Program-made: the position numbers and the translations under genes
Notes under the pieces: model-generated
The model's input: only the letters and a program-made list of their open reading frames with translations
Databases searched by the model: none
Told to the model about the DNA's origin: nothing
From: Rhizobium sp. 16-488-2b
Lineage (GTDB): Bacteria > Pseudomonadota > Alphaproteobacteria > Rhizobiales > Rhizobiaceae
Reading direction: 5' to 3'
DNA: 64,000 nucleotides
NCBI RefSeq assembly: GCF_017741815.1
Contig: NZ_JAGHMF010000008.1
Span: 124,001-188,000, forward strand
Shown here: positions 1 to 7,366 of the stretch, in pieces
How positions within the stretch are numbered: the first letter of the stretch is position 1
Layout: each line of letters begins with the position of its first letter

Positions 1-524
1 AGGATTTGTTCCTCGCGTGCGGTAAGATCGGGCATTGCGCTGGGCGAGCGATCGTCGGTGCCAGCACTATCAACTGTGATGGGCTTTGCGCGCATCTCGG
101 CGAGAACGCGGGCAGCAATTCCGGGAGAGACAAAGGTCTGTCCATCGACAACAGCGCGCAGCACGGAGACGAGATCACCTGCCTCGACCCCCTTTAGAAC
201 GTATCCTCTGGCCCCTGCCTTCATCGCGTCGAAGACATCAGCCTCTTGCTCCGAAGCCGTCAGAACGACGATCAAGGCGTCATCGTCAATCAGCCGGATC
301 GCCTGTATTGCCGCATGCCCTCCTCCCGGCATGGACAGATCGAGAATGCTCACCATTGGCCGAAACTGACTGAAGATGGCAACGGCATCTGAAGCGGTGG
401 AGCCTTGCGCGATGACCTCAACACCAGCTTCGTCTTCCAGCCCTCGAACGACACCCATCCGAAACATGGGGTGGTCATCGACAATGGAGACCCGCAAAAT
501 GTCAACTTCATGGACAACAGTCAT
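1..524 (-). CDS. LuxR/NarL-type response regulator (3' end outside window)
   Basis: This is the N-terminal 174 residues of a response regulator. The receiver domain begins with RVSIVDDHPMFRMG (acidic pocket DD near residue 16). Asp62 in SILDLSMPGG is the likely phosphoacceptor, and the conserved Lys lies in GYVLKG. After a linker, the start of an HTH domain is visible as DLTAREEQI, matching the LTxRE motif of LuxR/NarL output domains; the rest lies beyond base 1. The ATG overlaps the stop of the upstream kinase as ATGA (521-524), so the two are co-transcribed and presumably cognate. The target genes are not visible. Confidence 0.9.
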   Translation of the reverse strand, partial: MTVVHEVDILRVSIVDDHPMFRMGVVRGLEDEAGVEVIAQGSTASDAVAIFSQFRPMVSILDLSMPGGGHAAIQAIRLIDDDALIVVLTASEQEADVFDAMKAGARGYVLKGVEAGDLVSVLRAVVDGQTFVSPGIAARVLAEMRAKPITVDSAGTDDRSPSAMPDLTAREEQI

Positions 525-1930
525 GGCAGCACCATCTGAACAATCGTCCCTCGATTTCCGTCGGCGATGACATCAACCACGCCACCCAGGCTTGCCGCGC
601 GTTCCTGAAGACCTGCCAGTCCAAGCCCCTGGCCTGCTGATCCGCGCTGAAATCCAACGCCGTCGTCTTCGACGCGCACAACGAGTGTGCCTTCTTTCAT
701 ATAAGCAGACGCGACAATTCGGTTGGCCTTGGCATGCCTGGATGCATTGCTCAAGACTTCCTGCAGGAAGCGATACAGGCAGATTTTCATGCCATGATTG
801 CGGACCTCAAGATCGGTAAGATCCGCTTCGATCTTGTTGCCTGTGAACAATTCATGGGCGCTGATGGCACGCAGAGCAACTTCTCGACCTGAAAGGGCCT
901 CCAATTCCGGAAGCTGCAGACCTCGGCAAAGATCTCGGATCTCGTTGATCGCTTCCGTCACCGACCGCTTGATCAAGACGTCATCGTCATCGCGGCCTTT
1001 TCCTTTTCTGATCGCCTCCAGTCTCATGATGACGAAGCCGAGAAGCTGGGTCGGACCGTCATGCAGGTCAGACGAAATGCGCCGCAGATATCGTTCATTA
1101 AGCGCTATGGTCCTTTGGGTCGCCTCATCGGCGCGCTTGCGCAAGACGGTGTTGCTTGCCAGCAACCGGGACAGTTCAACGACCTGGTCGTCGAGCCGCT
1201 TTCGCTGTTTCTCGATTCTTGCACTGCCGCGGGCGACGATTGCAAATAGCAGAGCAAGCATCGCCGCCGTGACGGCTGCCACCACAAGCCAGCTGTGCAT
1301 CCGTACCCTGTGAAGCTCCGAGGTGAAACCGCTCGTCGGCTCGTAGAACTCGGCGGCGCCGATGACTTCGCCAGTCTGGGCATCGCGAATGGGACTATAG
1401 ACCTCGAGAAACTCAAGACCGCTGCGCCTCTCGACAAGGTGCTCTTCGCCTTCGAGCCTGTCGAATTCGGCATAGACGCTCCCGTCTAGGGCCGTCTGTA
1501 GCGACTTTCGCAGTTCGAACGTTCGACCGATGAGTGCCGGATCGCTGCTATAGGCCACGGTCGCGCCGCGCGTCCAGATTTTGAAAGAATAGATTCTGTG
1601 GGCGAGTGGCCCGTCCTGGATTGCTCGGGCCAAAGCCTGTTCGTCCGTGCTCGGGAGTTTTGGTCCTGTGCCCAGACCCTGAGCCAACGGCGAAACGATG
1701 CTGTCGACAAATAGCGCCGTGCTATCGGCTCGGTTCTGGACGAAGCCCTGTTCAAGATTTGACGTGACCCAAGCCCCGATGGCAAGCATGCCGGCAAGCA
1801 ATACGAGCAAGCCGGCGAACGCGAACTGCCAGGCCAGCGTTAGTCGTTCCCCAAGGCTCAATCTCCAATGGTTCGGTGAGATCAAAGAATTTTGCATCAA
1901 CGATGACCGGTCCGATTCTAGTTCGCGCAT
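521..1930 (-). CDS. Membrane sensor histidine kinase, HisKA_3/NarX-like
   Basis: Sensor kinase of about 469 residues. TM1 is at roughly residues 31-53, followed by an extracytoplasmic sensor of about 155 residues, TM2 at 212-234, and a short coiled linker. The DHp motif RISSDLHDGPTQLLGF contains the HDxxxQ signature with phosphoacceptor His near residue 290, typical of kinases paired with LuxR/NarL regulators. A C-terminal ATPase domain follows (N-box around EVLSNASRHA, G-box DDGVGF and GLGLAGLQERA). The frame is open to a TTG at 1987. ATG 1930 is preferred because a GAGAGAGG stretch lies just upstream. The signal sensed cannot be told; the periplasmic domain resembles generic double-Cache-like sensors. 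Confidence 0.88.
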   Translation of the reverse strand: MRELESDRSSLMQNSLISPNHWRLSLGERLTLAWQFAFAGLLVLLAGMLAIGAWVTSNLEQGFVQNRADSTALFVDSIVSPLAQGLGTGPKLPSTDEQALARAIQDGPLAHRIYSFKIWTRGATVAYSSDPALIGRTFELRKSLQTALDGSVYAEFDRLEGEEHLVERRSGLEFLEVYSPIRDAQTGEVIGAAEFYEPTSGFTSELHRVRMHSWLVVAAVTAAMLALLFAIVARGSARIEKQRKRLDDQVVELSRLLASNTVLRKRADEATQRTIALNERYLRRISSDLHDGPTQLLGFVIMRLEAIRKGKGRDDDDVLIKRSVTEAINEIRDLCRGLQLPELEALSGREVALRAISAHELFTGNKIEADLTDLEVRNHGMKICLYRFLQEVLSNASRHAKANRIVASAYMKEGTLVVRVEDDGVGFQRGSAGQGLGLAGLQERAASLGGVVDVIADGNRGTIVQMVLP

Positions 1931-2182
1931 CGCCTCTCTCTGACGGCGCGGAAAAACATCATCGGTCAGCGTCCGCGCGGCCTCCAACCGTCAGAGCTTC
2001 AGCTACAGAGCGACCGCTTTTCGAGATCGGGATTTAACTAAGTGCCGGGGCCGCTGTCGATCCAAAAAAGGTGAGATGCTCACTCAATTTTCTGGTTTCA
2101 ACCGCCGGCTGACCAACTTGATTGCGGGCGAGGAATGAAGATCGGCAGTGACAAGTCGCTTGGCTTGCTGTAGCAAGGTGTC

Positions 2183-2257
2183 ATGTCGATCGCTTGCGCC
2201 TATGTTTCCCGATTTTATTATTTCCGTGCCTCGGTGCGGAAGCGGGAACGTGCGTAG
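2183..2257 (+). CDS. Aromatic-rich leader peptide of the DAHP synthase attenuator
   Basis: A 24-codon ORF starts at ATG 2183 behind AAGG (2175-2178) and stops at TAG 2255-2257. It carries Phe-Tyr-Tyr-Phe as consecutive codons (2213-2224, within SRFYYFRA) and another Tyr at 2201. It is 90 bases upstream of the DAHP synthase start, and a factor-independent terminator lies between them. Consecutive regulatory codons for the pathway's end products, followed by a terminator, are the hallmark of ribosome-mediated attenuation. The peptide itself probably has no function. Translation and regulation are inferred from architecture, not shown. Confidence 0.72.
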   Translation: MSIACAYVSRFYYFRASVRKRERA

Positions 2258-2312
2258 TCAAGAGAGACGCAACTTCACCCGACCAACCGCTAGTCAACCT
2301 GGCGGTTTTTTT
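2236..2312 (+). promoter_or_regulatory. Transcription attenuator: terminator with competing antiterminator
   Basis: The terminator is a 9-bp stem AACCGCTAG (2285-2293) with CTGGCGGTT (2299-2307; one T-G pair), a TCAAC loop, and a run of seven T ending at 2312. An alternative pairing uses GCGG (2236-2239) with CCGC (2287-2290) and CGGG (2243-2246) with CCCG (2278-2281). That pairing would consume the terminator's 5' arm. The upstream strand of this antiterminator lies inside the leader peptide ORF, just after the Phe/Tyr codons. A ribosome stalled there would leave it free, while a ribosome finishing at 2257 would cover it. The geometry is read directly from the sequence; the regulation is inferred. 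Confidence 0.7.
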
Positions 2313-2346
2313 ATGCGCCCGGTATGACCTCCTGGAGACCAATACC

Positions 2347-3417
2347 GTGACGAACCCCACAGACGACCTGCGCATTACCAATATCGTCGAACTTTCCTCG
2401 CCTGCACGCATCATCGATGAGTTGCCGCGTGACGAGGCTGTCAGCAAGACGGTGCTCGGCGCACGCCGCGCCATCCATGATATTTTGACCAAGAAAGACG
2501 ACAGGCTTCTCGTCGTTGTTGGCCCCTGCTCCATCCATGATCCGGTTGCTGCGATCGACTACGCCAAGCGGCTCAAGGCACAGCGCGACCGGCTGCAGGA
2601 CGACCTCGAGATTGTCATGCGCGTCTACTTCGAAAAGCCGCGGACGACGGTCGGCTGGAAAGGTCTGATCAACGATCCCGGCCTGGACGGCAGCTTCCGG
2701 ATCGAGGATGGTCTGCGCATCGCCCGCAAGCTGCTGCTCGATGTGAATGAACTCGGCCTGCCGGCGGGCTGCGAGTTCCTCGATACGATCACGCCGCAAT
2801 ACATCGCCGACCTTGTAAGCTGGGGTGCCATCGGTGCGCGCACGACTGAAAGCCAGGTCCACAGAGAGCTCGCCTCGGGTCTCTCCTCGGCGATCGGCTT
2901 CAAGAACGGCACCACCGGTGATGTGCGTATCGCCCTCGACGCCATCATGGCCGCTTCGCAGCCGCATCACTTTCCGGCAGTAACGAAGGACGGACGCGCA
3001 GCGATTGCATCGACGAGCGGCAATGAGGATTGTCACGTCATCCTGCGCGGTGGCAAGCAACCGAACTATGATCGCGAAAGCGTCGCGGCAGCAATGGCCG
3101 CGTCCCGCGACGCGAAGCTCGACCCGCGCATCATGATTGACGCCAGCCACGCCAACAGCCGCAAGAATCCGGAGAACCAGCCCACCGTCCTGCAGGACGT
3201 CGCGCAACAGCTAGCCGACGGCAATAATGCGATCATCGGCGCAATGGTCGAGAGCAATATCGTCTGCGGGCGGCAGGACCTGATCCCCGGTAAGCCGCTC
3301 GTCTACGGCCAGAGCGTCACGGACGGCTGCATCGACTGGCCGACAACAGTTCAAACCCTCGAGACACTGGCATCGGGTGTCAAGGCACGCCGCGCGGCCA
3401 GCAACTTAAAACCTTAA
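2347..3417 (+). CDS. aroG: 3-deoxy-7-phosphoheptulonate (DAHP) synthase, class I
   Basis: First enzyme of the shikimate pathway: phosphoenolpyruvate plus erythrose 4-phosphate to DAHP, in the cytosol. Family signatures are LLVVVGPCSIHDP, the RTTESQVHRELASGLS block and GFKNGT, with DASHANS and the GxxVESNI region towards the C terminus, as in AroF/AroG/AroH. The frame is open upstream to 2194, but GTG 2347 is chosen. It has GGAG at 2334-2337 with 9-base spacing, gives about 356 residues as usual for the family, and excludes the attenuator hairpin from the coding region. It is preceded by the Phe/Tyr leader peptide and terminator, suggesting control by aromatic amino acid charging. The specific AroG/F/H isozyme type is not determined. 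Confidence 0.93.
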   Translation: MTNPTDDLRITNIVELSSPARIIDELPRDEAVSKTVLGARRAIHDILTKKDDRLLVVVGPCSIHDPVAAIDYAKRLKAQRDRLQDDLEIVMRVYFEKPRTTVGWKGLINDPGLDGSFRIEDGLRIARKLLLDVNELGLPAGCEFLDTITPQYIADLVSWGAIGARTTESQVHRELASGLSSAIGFKNGTTGDVRIALDAIMAASQPHHFPAVTKDGRAAIASTSGNEDCHVILRGGKQPNYDRESVAAAMAASRDAKLDPRIMIDASHANSRKNPENQPTVLQDVAQQLADGNNAIIGAMVESNIVCGRQDLIPGKPLVYGQSVTDGCIDWPTTVQTLETLASGVKARRAASNLKP

Positions 3418-3423
3418 GCGTTC

Positions 3424-3451
3424 GGCGGAGCGCAGACTGTTGCGCTCCGCC
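3424..3451 (+). terminator. Terminator-like hairpin after the DAHP synthase gene
   Basis: Perfect 11-bp inverted repeat GGCGGAGCGCA / TGCGCTCCGCC with a six-base loop, starting seven bases after the aroG stop. The T-tract is weak (TTGCC), so termination may be incomplete or factor-assisted. Confidence 0.7.
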
Positions 3452-3496
3452 TTGCCAATCTTTGGCTGCAGCCGGGCCATTTGACCGAGGTGGCCA

Positions 3497-3664
3497 ATGG
3501 CGTCCCGATCACTCGACGGAAATATCGAGGATCATTTCGGCGGCCGCTATGCATGCCACCCGGGCCACGTCTTCCGCGAAAAACCCGTCGAACTACGATC
3601 CGACTTCAAGCCAACTTTGCCAGGTTGTGCGGCTATCCTTGAATTCATGAAGCTTAAGGCATGA
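3497..3664 (+). CDS. Possible small hypothetical protein (55 aa)
   Basis: The 350-base gap between the DAHP synthase gene and the TetR gene holds one ORF with a plausible ribosome site: GAGGTGG five bases before ATG 3497, stop TGA 3662-3664. The product begins MASRSLDGNIEDHFGGRYAC, has two further His and several charged residues, and has no signal peptide or membrane segment. No family is recognised; it could be a gene remnant. Apart from this and the hairpin at 3424-3451 nothing else is seen in the gap. Confidence 0.25.
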   Translation: MASRSLDGNIEDHFGGRYACHPGHVFREKPVELRSDFKPTLPGCAAILEFMKLKA

Positions 3665-3767
3665 CACGACAGCAAACAGCGATACGCCGGACGTGGGGTA
3701 TTGACCGCGCTGGGCGACAACTTCAAAAGTGCCTTCTTGACGTTTATTTCACGCTGCGGGCTGCTCA

Positions 3768-4313
3768 ATGTCTTCGGAGACCAAATCCAGTCGCGATGAC
3801 TTGCTCGCCAAGGTAGGTGACATTTTCTACGCAAACGGCACCTATCTCGTCGGCATGGCGGAGCTGATCAAGCATCTGCAGACAACGAGAGTGACCTTCT
3901 ACCGGCACTTCGCAAGCAAGGAGGAAATGATCGTCGCCTATCTGCAGCAGCGTGATGCGGCAGTCCGCGATCAGCTCGCCGATGTGGTGGGTGGGAGGAG
4001 AGGGACGGCAGCGGCTCTGGATGTTTTTTCAAATCTGGAGCAGAAAACCAGCGCCGAGAATTTTCGCGGCTGCGCCTTCTTCCTGGCGGCGATCGAGAAT
4101 CCGCAATCGGCCAAAATCCAGAGTGCGGCGCGCAGCCACAAGGATTTTCTGAAGAGCTTTTTCCTCAGCCTGATGCAGAAGCCCGATGAGGCCCTCGCCG
4201 AGCAGCTCCTGCTGCTTTACGAGGGCGCACTGGCAAGTTCGGCCTTGCGGCGCGAGGCCGGGGCTGCTGCGACCGCCAGATCGATCGCAGCCCATCTCAT
4301 GTCGGACGCCTGA
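3768..4313 (+). CDS. TetR/AcrR-family transcriptional regulator
   Basis: A 181-residue protein. The N-terminal HTH is recognisable in residues 8-55: DLLAKVGDIFYANGTYLVGMAELIKHLQTTRVTFYRHFASKEEMI, where the YRHFxSKEEM recognition-helix region is diagnostic of TetR repressors. The helical C-terminal half would bind an unknown ligand. It faces the CapA-like gene tail to tail with a four-base gap. A palindrome of TetR-operator type (5809-5841) sits upstream of the 2-hydroxyacid dehydrogenase/TTT operon on the far side of the CapA gene, so that operon is the likely target; this is inference from position. Confidence 0.9.
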   Translation: MSSETKSSRDDLLAKVGDIFYANGTYLVGMAELIKHLQTTRVTFYRHFASKEEMIVAYLQQRDAAVRDQLADVVGGRRGTAAALDVFSNLEQKTSAENFRGCAFFLAAIENPQSAKIQSAARSHKDFLKSFFLSLMQKPDEALAEQLLLLYEGALASSALRREAGAAATARSIAAHLMSDA

Positions 4314-4317
4314 GCGG

Positions 4318-5643
4318 TCAGCCCGGCAGAACGTCGATCAGGCCATCGCTTTCGTTGAAGTGAATGGTGGTGCCGTAAGCCTTGCTCATCTCGGCCATAT
4401 CGGCGGCAATTTCGCGCGCCAGATCTACAGATGCGCAGGCCGGCAGGCCACGTTCCGACGGCCGCTTTCTGTTGAGATCGAGATCGAGAGCCACAAGGCG
4501 GACGCTCACCTTGCCGTCGACAATATCGAGCAGTGCGATGCAGGATTTCGAGAAGCGCGCGTCGCCATAAAAGCCGATCGGCTCGCCGGCGGCATTGCGC
4601 GCACGCGACATGTGAAGATGCGACGGCAGCGCATCCTTCGTGAAACCGTAGGCCTCGTACATCTCGGGCGTCATCTTCTGCATGCCGGCCTCGAATTCCA
4701 TCAGCAGGCTGCCGAGCGAATAGAAGATCGGCTTGCCCTTGTAGAACTCGATGCCGCGCAGCATGTGCGGACCGTGACCGATGACGGCAGTCGCGCCGGC
4801 ATCGATGGCGCGGCGGGCAAAATCCTCCAGGAACGGCGCCGGGCGCGGCGAATACCAATTCTCCTCCGTCCCTTCATGCGCATGCAGGCTGAGCAGCACG
4901 ATTTCCGCGCGGTTGGCGGCATCGCGGACGTTTTCGAGGATGGCCTTGGCATCCTTCTCGTTGGCGTAATAGCGAATATGCGCGTGCGAGCCGCGCTCGA
5001 ACTGCAGCGATCCTTCGAACACGGAGCCGAAAGGCAGGCGATCCGGCCCGGGATCCGCCATCACCTCGACATCCATCACTTCCTTTCGTCCGCCGGCGAT
5101 GCCGAGCATCTCGTCGATGCGCCGCAGCTGTTGGAACTCGGTTTCCGGAAGCACATAGGCGCGGCCCCAGCGAAGCGGATTGAGACCGGCGCGCGCCGGT
5201 ATGCCCGTGCCCGCCGTGCTGGCCGCAAATTCGGTCGAGCGGGTGGTTCCCGTCGAGATCAGCGCGATGCGGCCATCGCTCGTGTCGAGGAAGTGCGGCA
5301 GCCGCGCCTCTTCAAGGCTCCTGCCGATACCGCTGTGAATGATGCCGCGCGCTTCACAGGCCTCGATCGTATCGATGACGCCCTGCGGGCCGAAATCGCC
5401 GGTGTGGTTATTGGCGAAGGAGAGCAGGTTGATGCCGATCGATGTCAGCTCGTCCACCGCCTCGATGCCAACGGCAGTCATGAAGCGCCGCGGCGCCGGC
5501 GCCGTGGTGCGGGCGGGGCAGATGAACTCCGCGTTGACGAAGGCGGCATCGCACTCGCCGAGATATTCAAGCAGTTTTTCATCGAGGCGACCGGCGAGAT
5601 TTCCACCGGAAAACAGTGCGTCACCACCAGCAACAACACGCAT
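4318..5643 (-). CDS. CapA/PgsA-family metallophosphoesterase-like protein
   Basis: About 441 residues in the PGA_cap/CapA fold. Motifs include VAGGDALFSGG at the N terminus, FVNAEF, LLSFANNHTGDFG (NNH metal-site motif), LLSLHAHEG, and VIGHGPHMLRGIEFYKGKPIFYSLGS near the C-terminal third. Family members act in poly-gamma-glutamate/capsule synthesis or as stand-alone phosphoesterases; no capsule partners lie here. The frame is open to 5808, but ATG 5643 has AGGAG eight bases upstream and starts right at the conserved domain. No signal peptide is evident. It is divergent from the hydroxyacid dehydrogenase/TTT operon and may belong to the same regulon, possibly acting on the imported compound (inference). 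Confidence 0.85.
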   Translation of the reverse strand: MRVVAGGDALFSGGNLAGRLDEKLLEYLGECDAAFVNAEFICPARTTAPAPRRFMTAVGIEAVDELTSIGINLLSFANNHTGDFGPQGVIDTIEACEARGIIHSGIGRSLEEARLPHFLDTSDGRIALISTGTTRSTEFAASTAGTGIPARAGLNPLRWGRAYVLPETEFQQLRRIDEMLGIAGGRKEVMDVEVMADPGPDRLPFGSVFEGSLQFERGSHAHIRYYANEKDAKAILENVRDAANRAEIVLLSLHAHEGTEENWYSPRPAPFLEDFARRAIDAGATAVIGHGPHMLRGIEFYKGKPIFYSLGSLLMEFEAGMQKMTPEMYEAYGFTKDALPSHLHMSRARNAAGEPIGFYGDARFSKSCIALLDIVDGKVSVRLVALDLDLNRKRPSERGLPACASVDLAREIAADMAEMSKAYGTTIHFNESDGLIDVLPG

Positions 5644-5737
5644 GCAACATTCTCCTGATCCGCCGGAACGTGCACCGAACCGACAAAGAAACAACAACTT
5701 GACTACCGCAACATTAGGCCGGACAGCCCGGCAAATA

Positions 5738-5763
5738 TTCCAAATTGCGGCCCGCAATTGGAA
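5738..5763. promoter_or_regulatory. Inverted repeat in the capA-like/dehydrogenase divergent region
   Basis: TTCCAAATTGCGG (5738-5750) and CCGCAATTGGAA (5752-5763) are reverse complements apart from one missing T. The repeat lies about 95 bases upstream of the CapA-like start and 110 upstream of the dehydrogenase start. A dimeric regulator site is the simplest reading; the protein is unknown. Confidence 0.4.
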
Positions 5764-5808
5764 AACTGTTCCTTCGGCGAAAGCCGATTCATGCGATAAG
5801 TAGCCCAC

Positions 5809-5841
5809 TAGAACGGTCGTTCTACCTTATTGGTTAGAACG
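5809..5841. promoter_or_regulatory. TetR-type operator with an extra half site
   Basis: TAGAACG-GT-CGTTCTA (5809-5824) is a perfect 7-bp inverted repeat with a two-base spacer. A third copy of the half site TAGAACG lies at 5835-5841. Both are 32-65 bases upstream of the dehydrogenase ATG, where a repressor would block transcription of the 5873-10527 operon. The linked TetR gene (3768-4313) is the obvious candidate binder. Confidence 0.55.
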
Positions 5842-5872
5842 ATAAGACGAATTGCGCAATGGGGCTCACATC

Positions 5873-6847
5873 ATGTCATCAAAGACCGGCTGGACCGAAA
5901 ACCGGCCGCCCGTTATCGCCTGCAATCTGGACCCCGAGCAGGCTGAGAAGCTGAGCGCCCACATAAGCCGGCCGACGGTTCTCCCCTATAGCGACACTGC
6001 ATCGGCATGGGATGTGCCGAAGGACGCGGACTTCCTTTTCACCTTCTTTCGCGGCTGGGGCGCGGCACCTCGGCAGAAGCCGAATGGCTGGCCGTTCAAT
6101 CTGAAATGGGTGCAGATCGCCTCTGCGGGCATTGATGCATTCCCCGACTGGGTTTTCGAGGCGCCGCTGGTCACCACCGGTCGCGGCATCTCGGCCGAAG
6201 CGATCGCGGAATATGTCGTCGCAACTATCTTCGGCCATGAAAAGCAGATGTTCGACGGACTGCTTGCGCGCTCTGCCGATGAATGGACGAAGCGCACGCT
6301 CGGCCTCGTCTCCGGAAAATCGGTCGGCATCTACGGTTACGGCGCGATCGGCCGCCGGGCTGCTGAAAAGCTCCATGCGCTCGGCATGACGGTTTCCGCC
6401 GTGAAGCGCGAGGCGCCGCAGGAAGCCGGCAACGTAAGGTTCTTCGCATCGCTGAAGGAGATGGTTGGCTCGGTCGATCACCTCGTTCTGGCGGTGCCGC
6501 TGACGCAGGCCACCCGCCGTTCGGTCAACGCGGAGATCTTTGCCGCCGCCAAGCCCGGCCTGCACGTCATCAATATCTGCCGCGGCGAAGTGCTCGATGA
6601 CGATGCCCTGCTTGCGGCACTCGAGAGCAGCCAGGTCTCGGCCGCCACGCTCGATGTAACCGCGCCCGAGCCGCTACCGGCTGGTCACGTCTTCTACACC
6701 CATCCGAGAATTCGCCTGACGCCGCATATCTCTTGGTCTTCGGAAGACAATGCAGACCGCATCGCTGCCAAGCTGCACGGCAATCTCGACCGCTATCTGG
6801 CTGGAGAGACGCTGACCGATGTCGTCATCGCCGGGCGCGGATACTGA
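5873..6847 (+). CDS. NAD(P)-dependent D-2-hydroxyacid dehydrogenase
   Basis: About 324 residues. The Rossmann motif GIYGYGAIGRRAAEKL (GxGxxG) is near residue 150. The Arg-containing ICRGEVLDDDALLAALES and the C-terminal PHISW with catalytic His are typical of the D-isomer-specific 2-hydroxyacid dehydrogenase superfamily (GhrA-like). It would interconvert a 2-oxo and a 2-hydroxy acid in the cytosol. ATG 5873 is preferred over TTG 5852. It is first in an operon with TctBAC and an isomerase, so its substrate is probably the acid brought in by that transporter. The exact substrate is unknown. Confidence 0.88.
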   Translation: MSSKTGWTENRPPVIACNLDPEQAEKLSAHISRPTVLPYSDTASAWDVPKDADFLFTFFRGWGAAPRQKPNGWPFNLKWVQIASAGIDAFPDWVFEAPLVTTGRGISAEAIAEYVVATIFGHEKQMFDGLLARSADEWTKRTLGLVSGKSVGIYGYGAIGRRAAEKLHALGMTVSAVKREAPQEAGNVRFFASLKEMVGSVDHLVLAVPLTQATRRSVNAEIFAAAKPGLHVINICRGEVLDDDALLAALESSQVSAATLDVTAPEPLPAGHVFYTHPRIRLTPHISWSSEDNADRIAAKLHGNLDRYLAGETLTDVVIAGRGY

Positions 6848-6865
6848 CGTTGCAGGCCGGGAGGA

Positions 6866-7366
6866 ATGAGTTTGCAAGTTAACACGACCAATGGCCGGCG
6901 CGACGCCACACATGTCCCGCTCGGTATCTTCCTGATCGCGATCGGGCTCGCCGCACTGTGGGTTGCGCGCGACTATGACACCGGCACCTTCACCAGCATG
7001 GGACCAGGCTTCTTCCCGAAGGGCATTTCGGGCTGCATGATCCTCATGGGCGTTCTCGTCATCCTGTTTCGCGGCAAGGATCTGCCTGAGGTGGAAGAGG
7101 ACGGGCAAGAGGCGCCGACGGCAATCGCCCGTTTGCGCATCATCGGCTTGGTCACGGCCTCCATTCTAGTATTCGCCGCGACGCTTTCGCCGCTCGGCCT
7201 GCCGGTCGCGACCTTCTTCATGGTGACGATCGCCGGCTTCAGCCATCGCGGCTCGCAGCCGCTGACGATCCTCGCAACGGCAATCGCGCTTGCCGCCTTC
7301 GCGACCGCGCTCTTTGCCTGGCTGCTCGGCCTGCAGATACCCGTCCTGCCGGAGGTCCTGCGATGA
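6866..7366 (+). CDS. tctB: Tripartite tricarboxylate transporter, small membrane subunit (TctB family)
   Basis: About 166 residues with four hydrophobic segments (near residues 17-35, 45-65, 90-110 and 130-160), the length and layout of TctB. It is the small membrane partner of TctA in a secondary, binding-protein-dependent carboxylate importer. The GGGAGG at 6859-6864 is almost flush with ATG 6866 but ideally spaced (7 bases) for TTG 6872, so translation may start two codons later. The stop overlaps the TctA start (ATGA, 7363-7366). Confidence 0.87.
   Translation: MSLQVNTTNGRRDATHVPLGIFLIAIGLAALWVARDYDTGTFTSMGPGFFPKGISGCMILMGVLVILFRGKDLPEVEEDGQEAPTAIARLRIIGLVTASILVFAATLSPLGLPVATFFMVTIAGFSHRGSQPLTILATAIALAAFATALFAWLLGLQIPVLPEVLR

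Noticed and set aside
2194..2346. N-terminal extension of DAHP synthase from ATG 2194
   Set aside because: It would translate the terminator hairpin, adds residues foreign to the family, and GTG 2347 has a well-placed GGAG.
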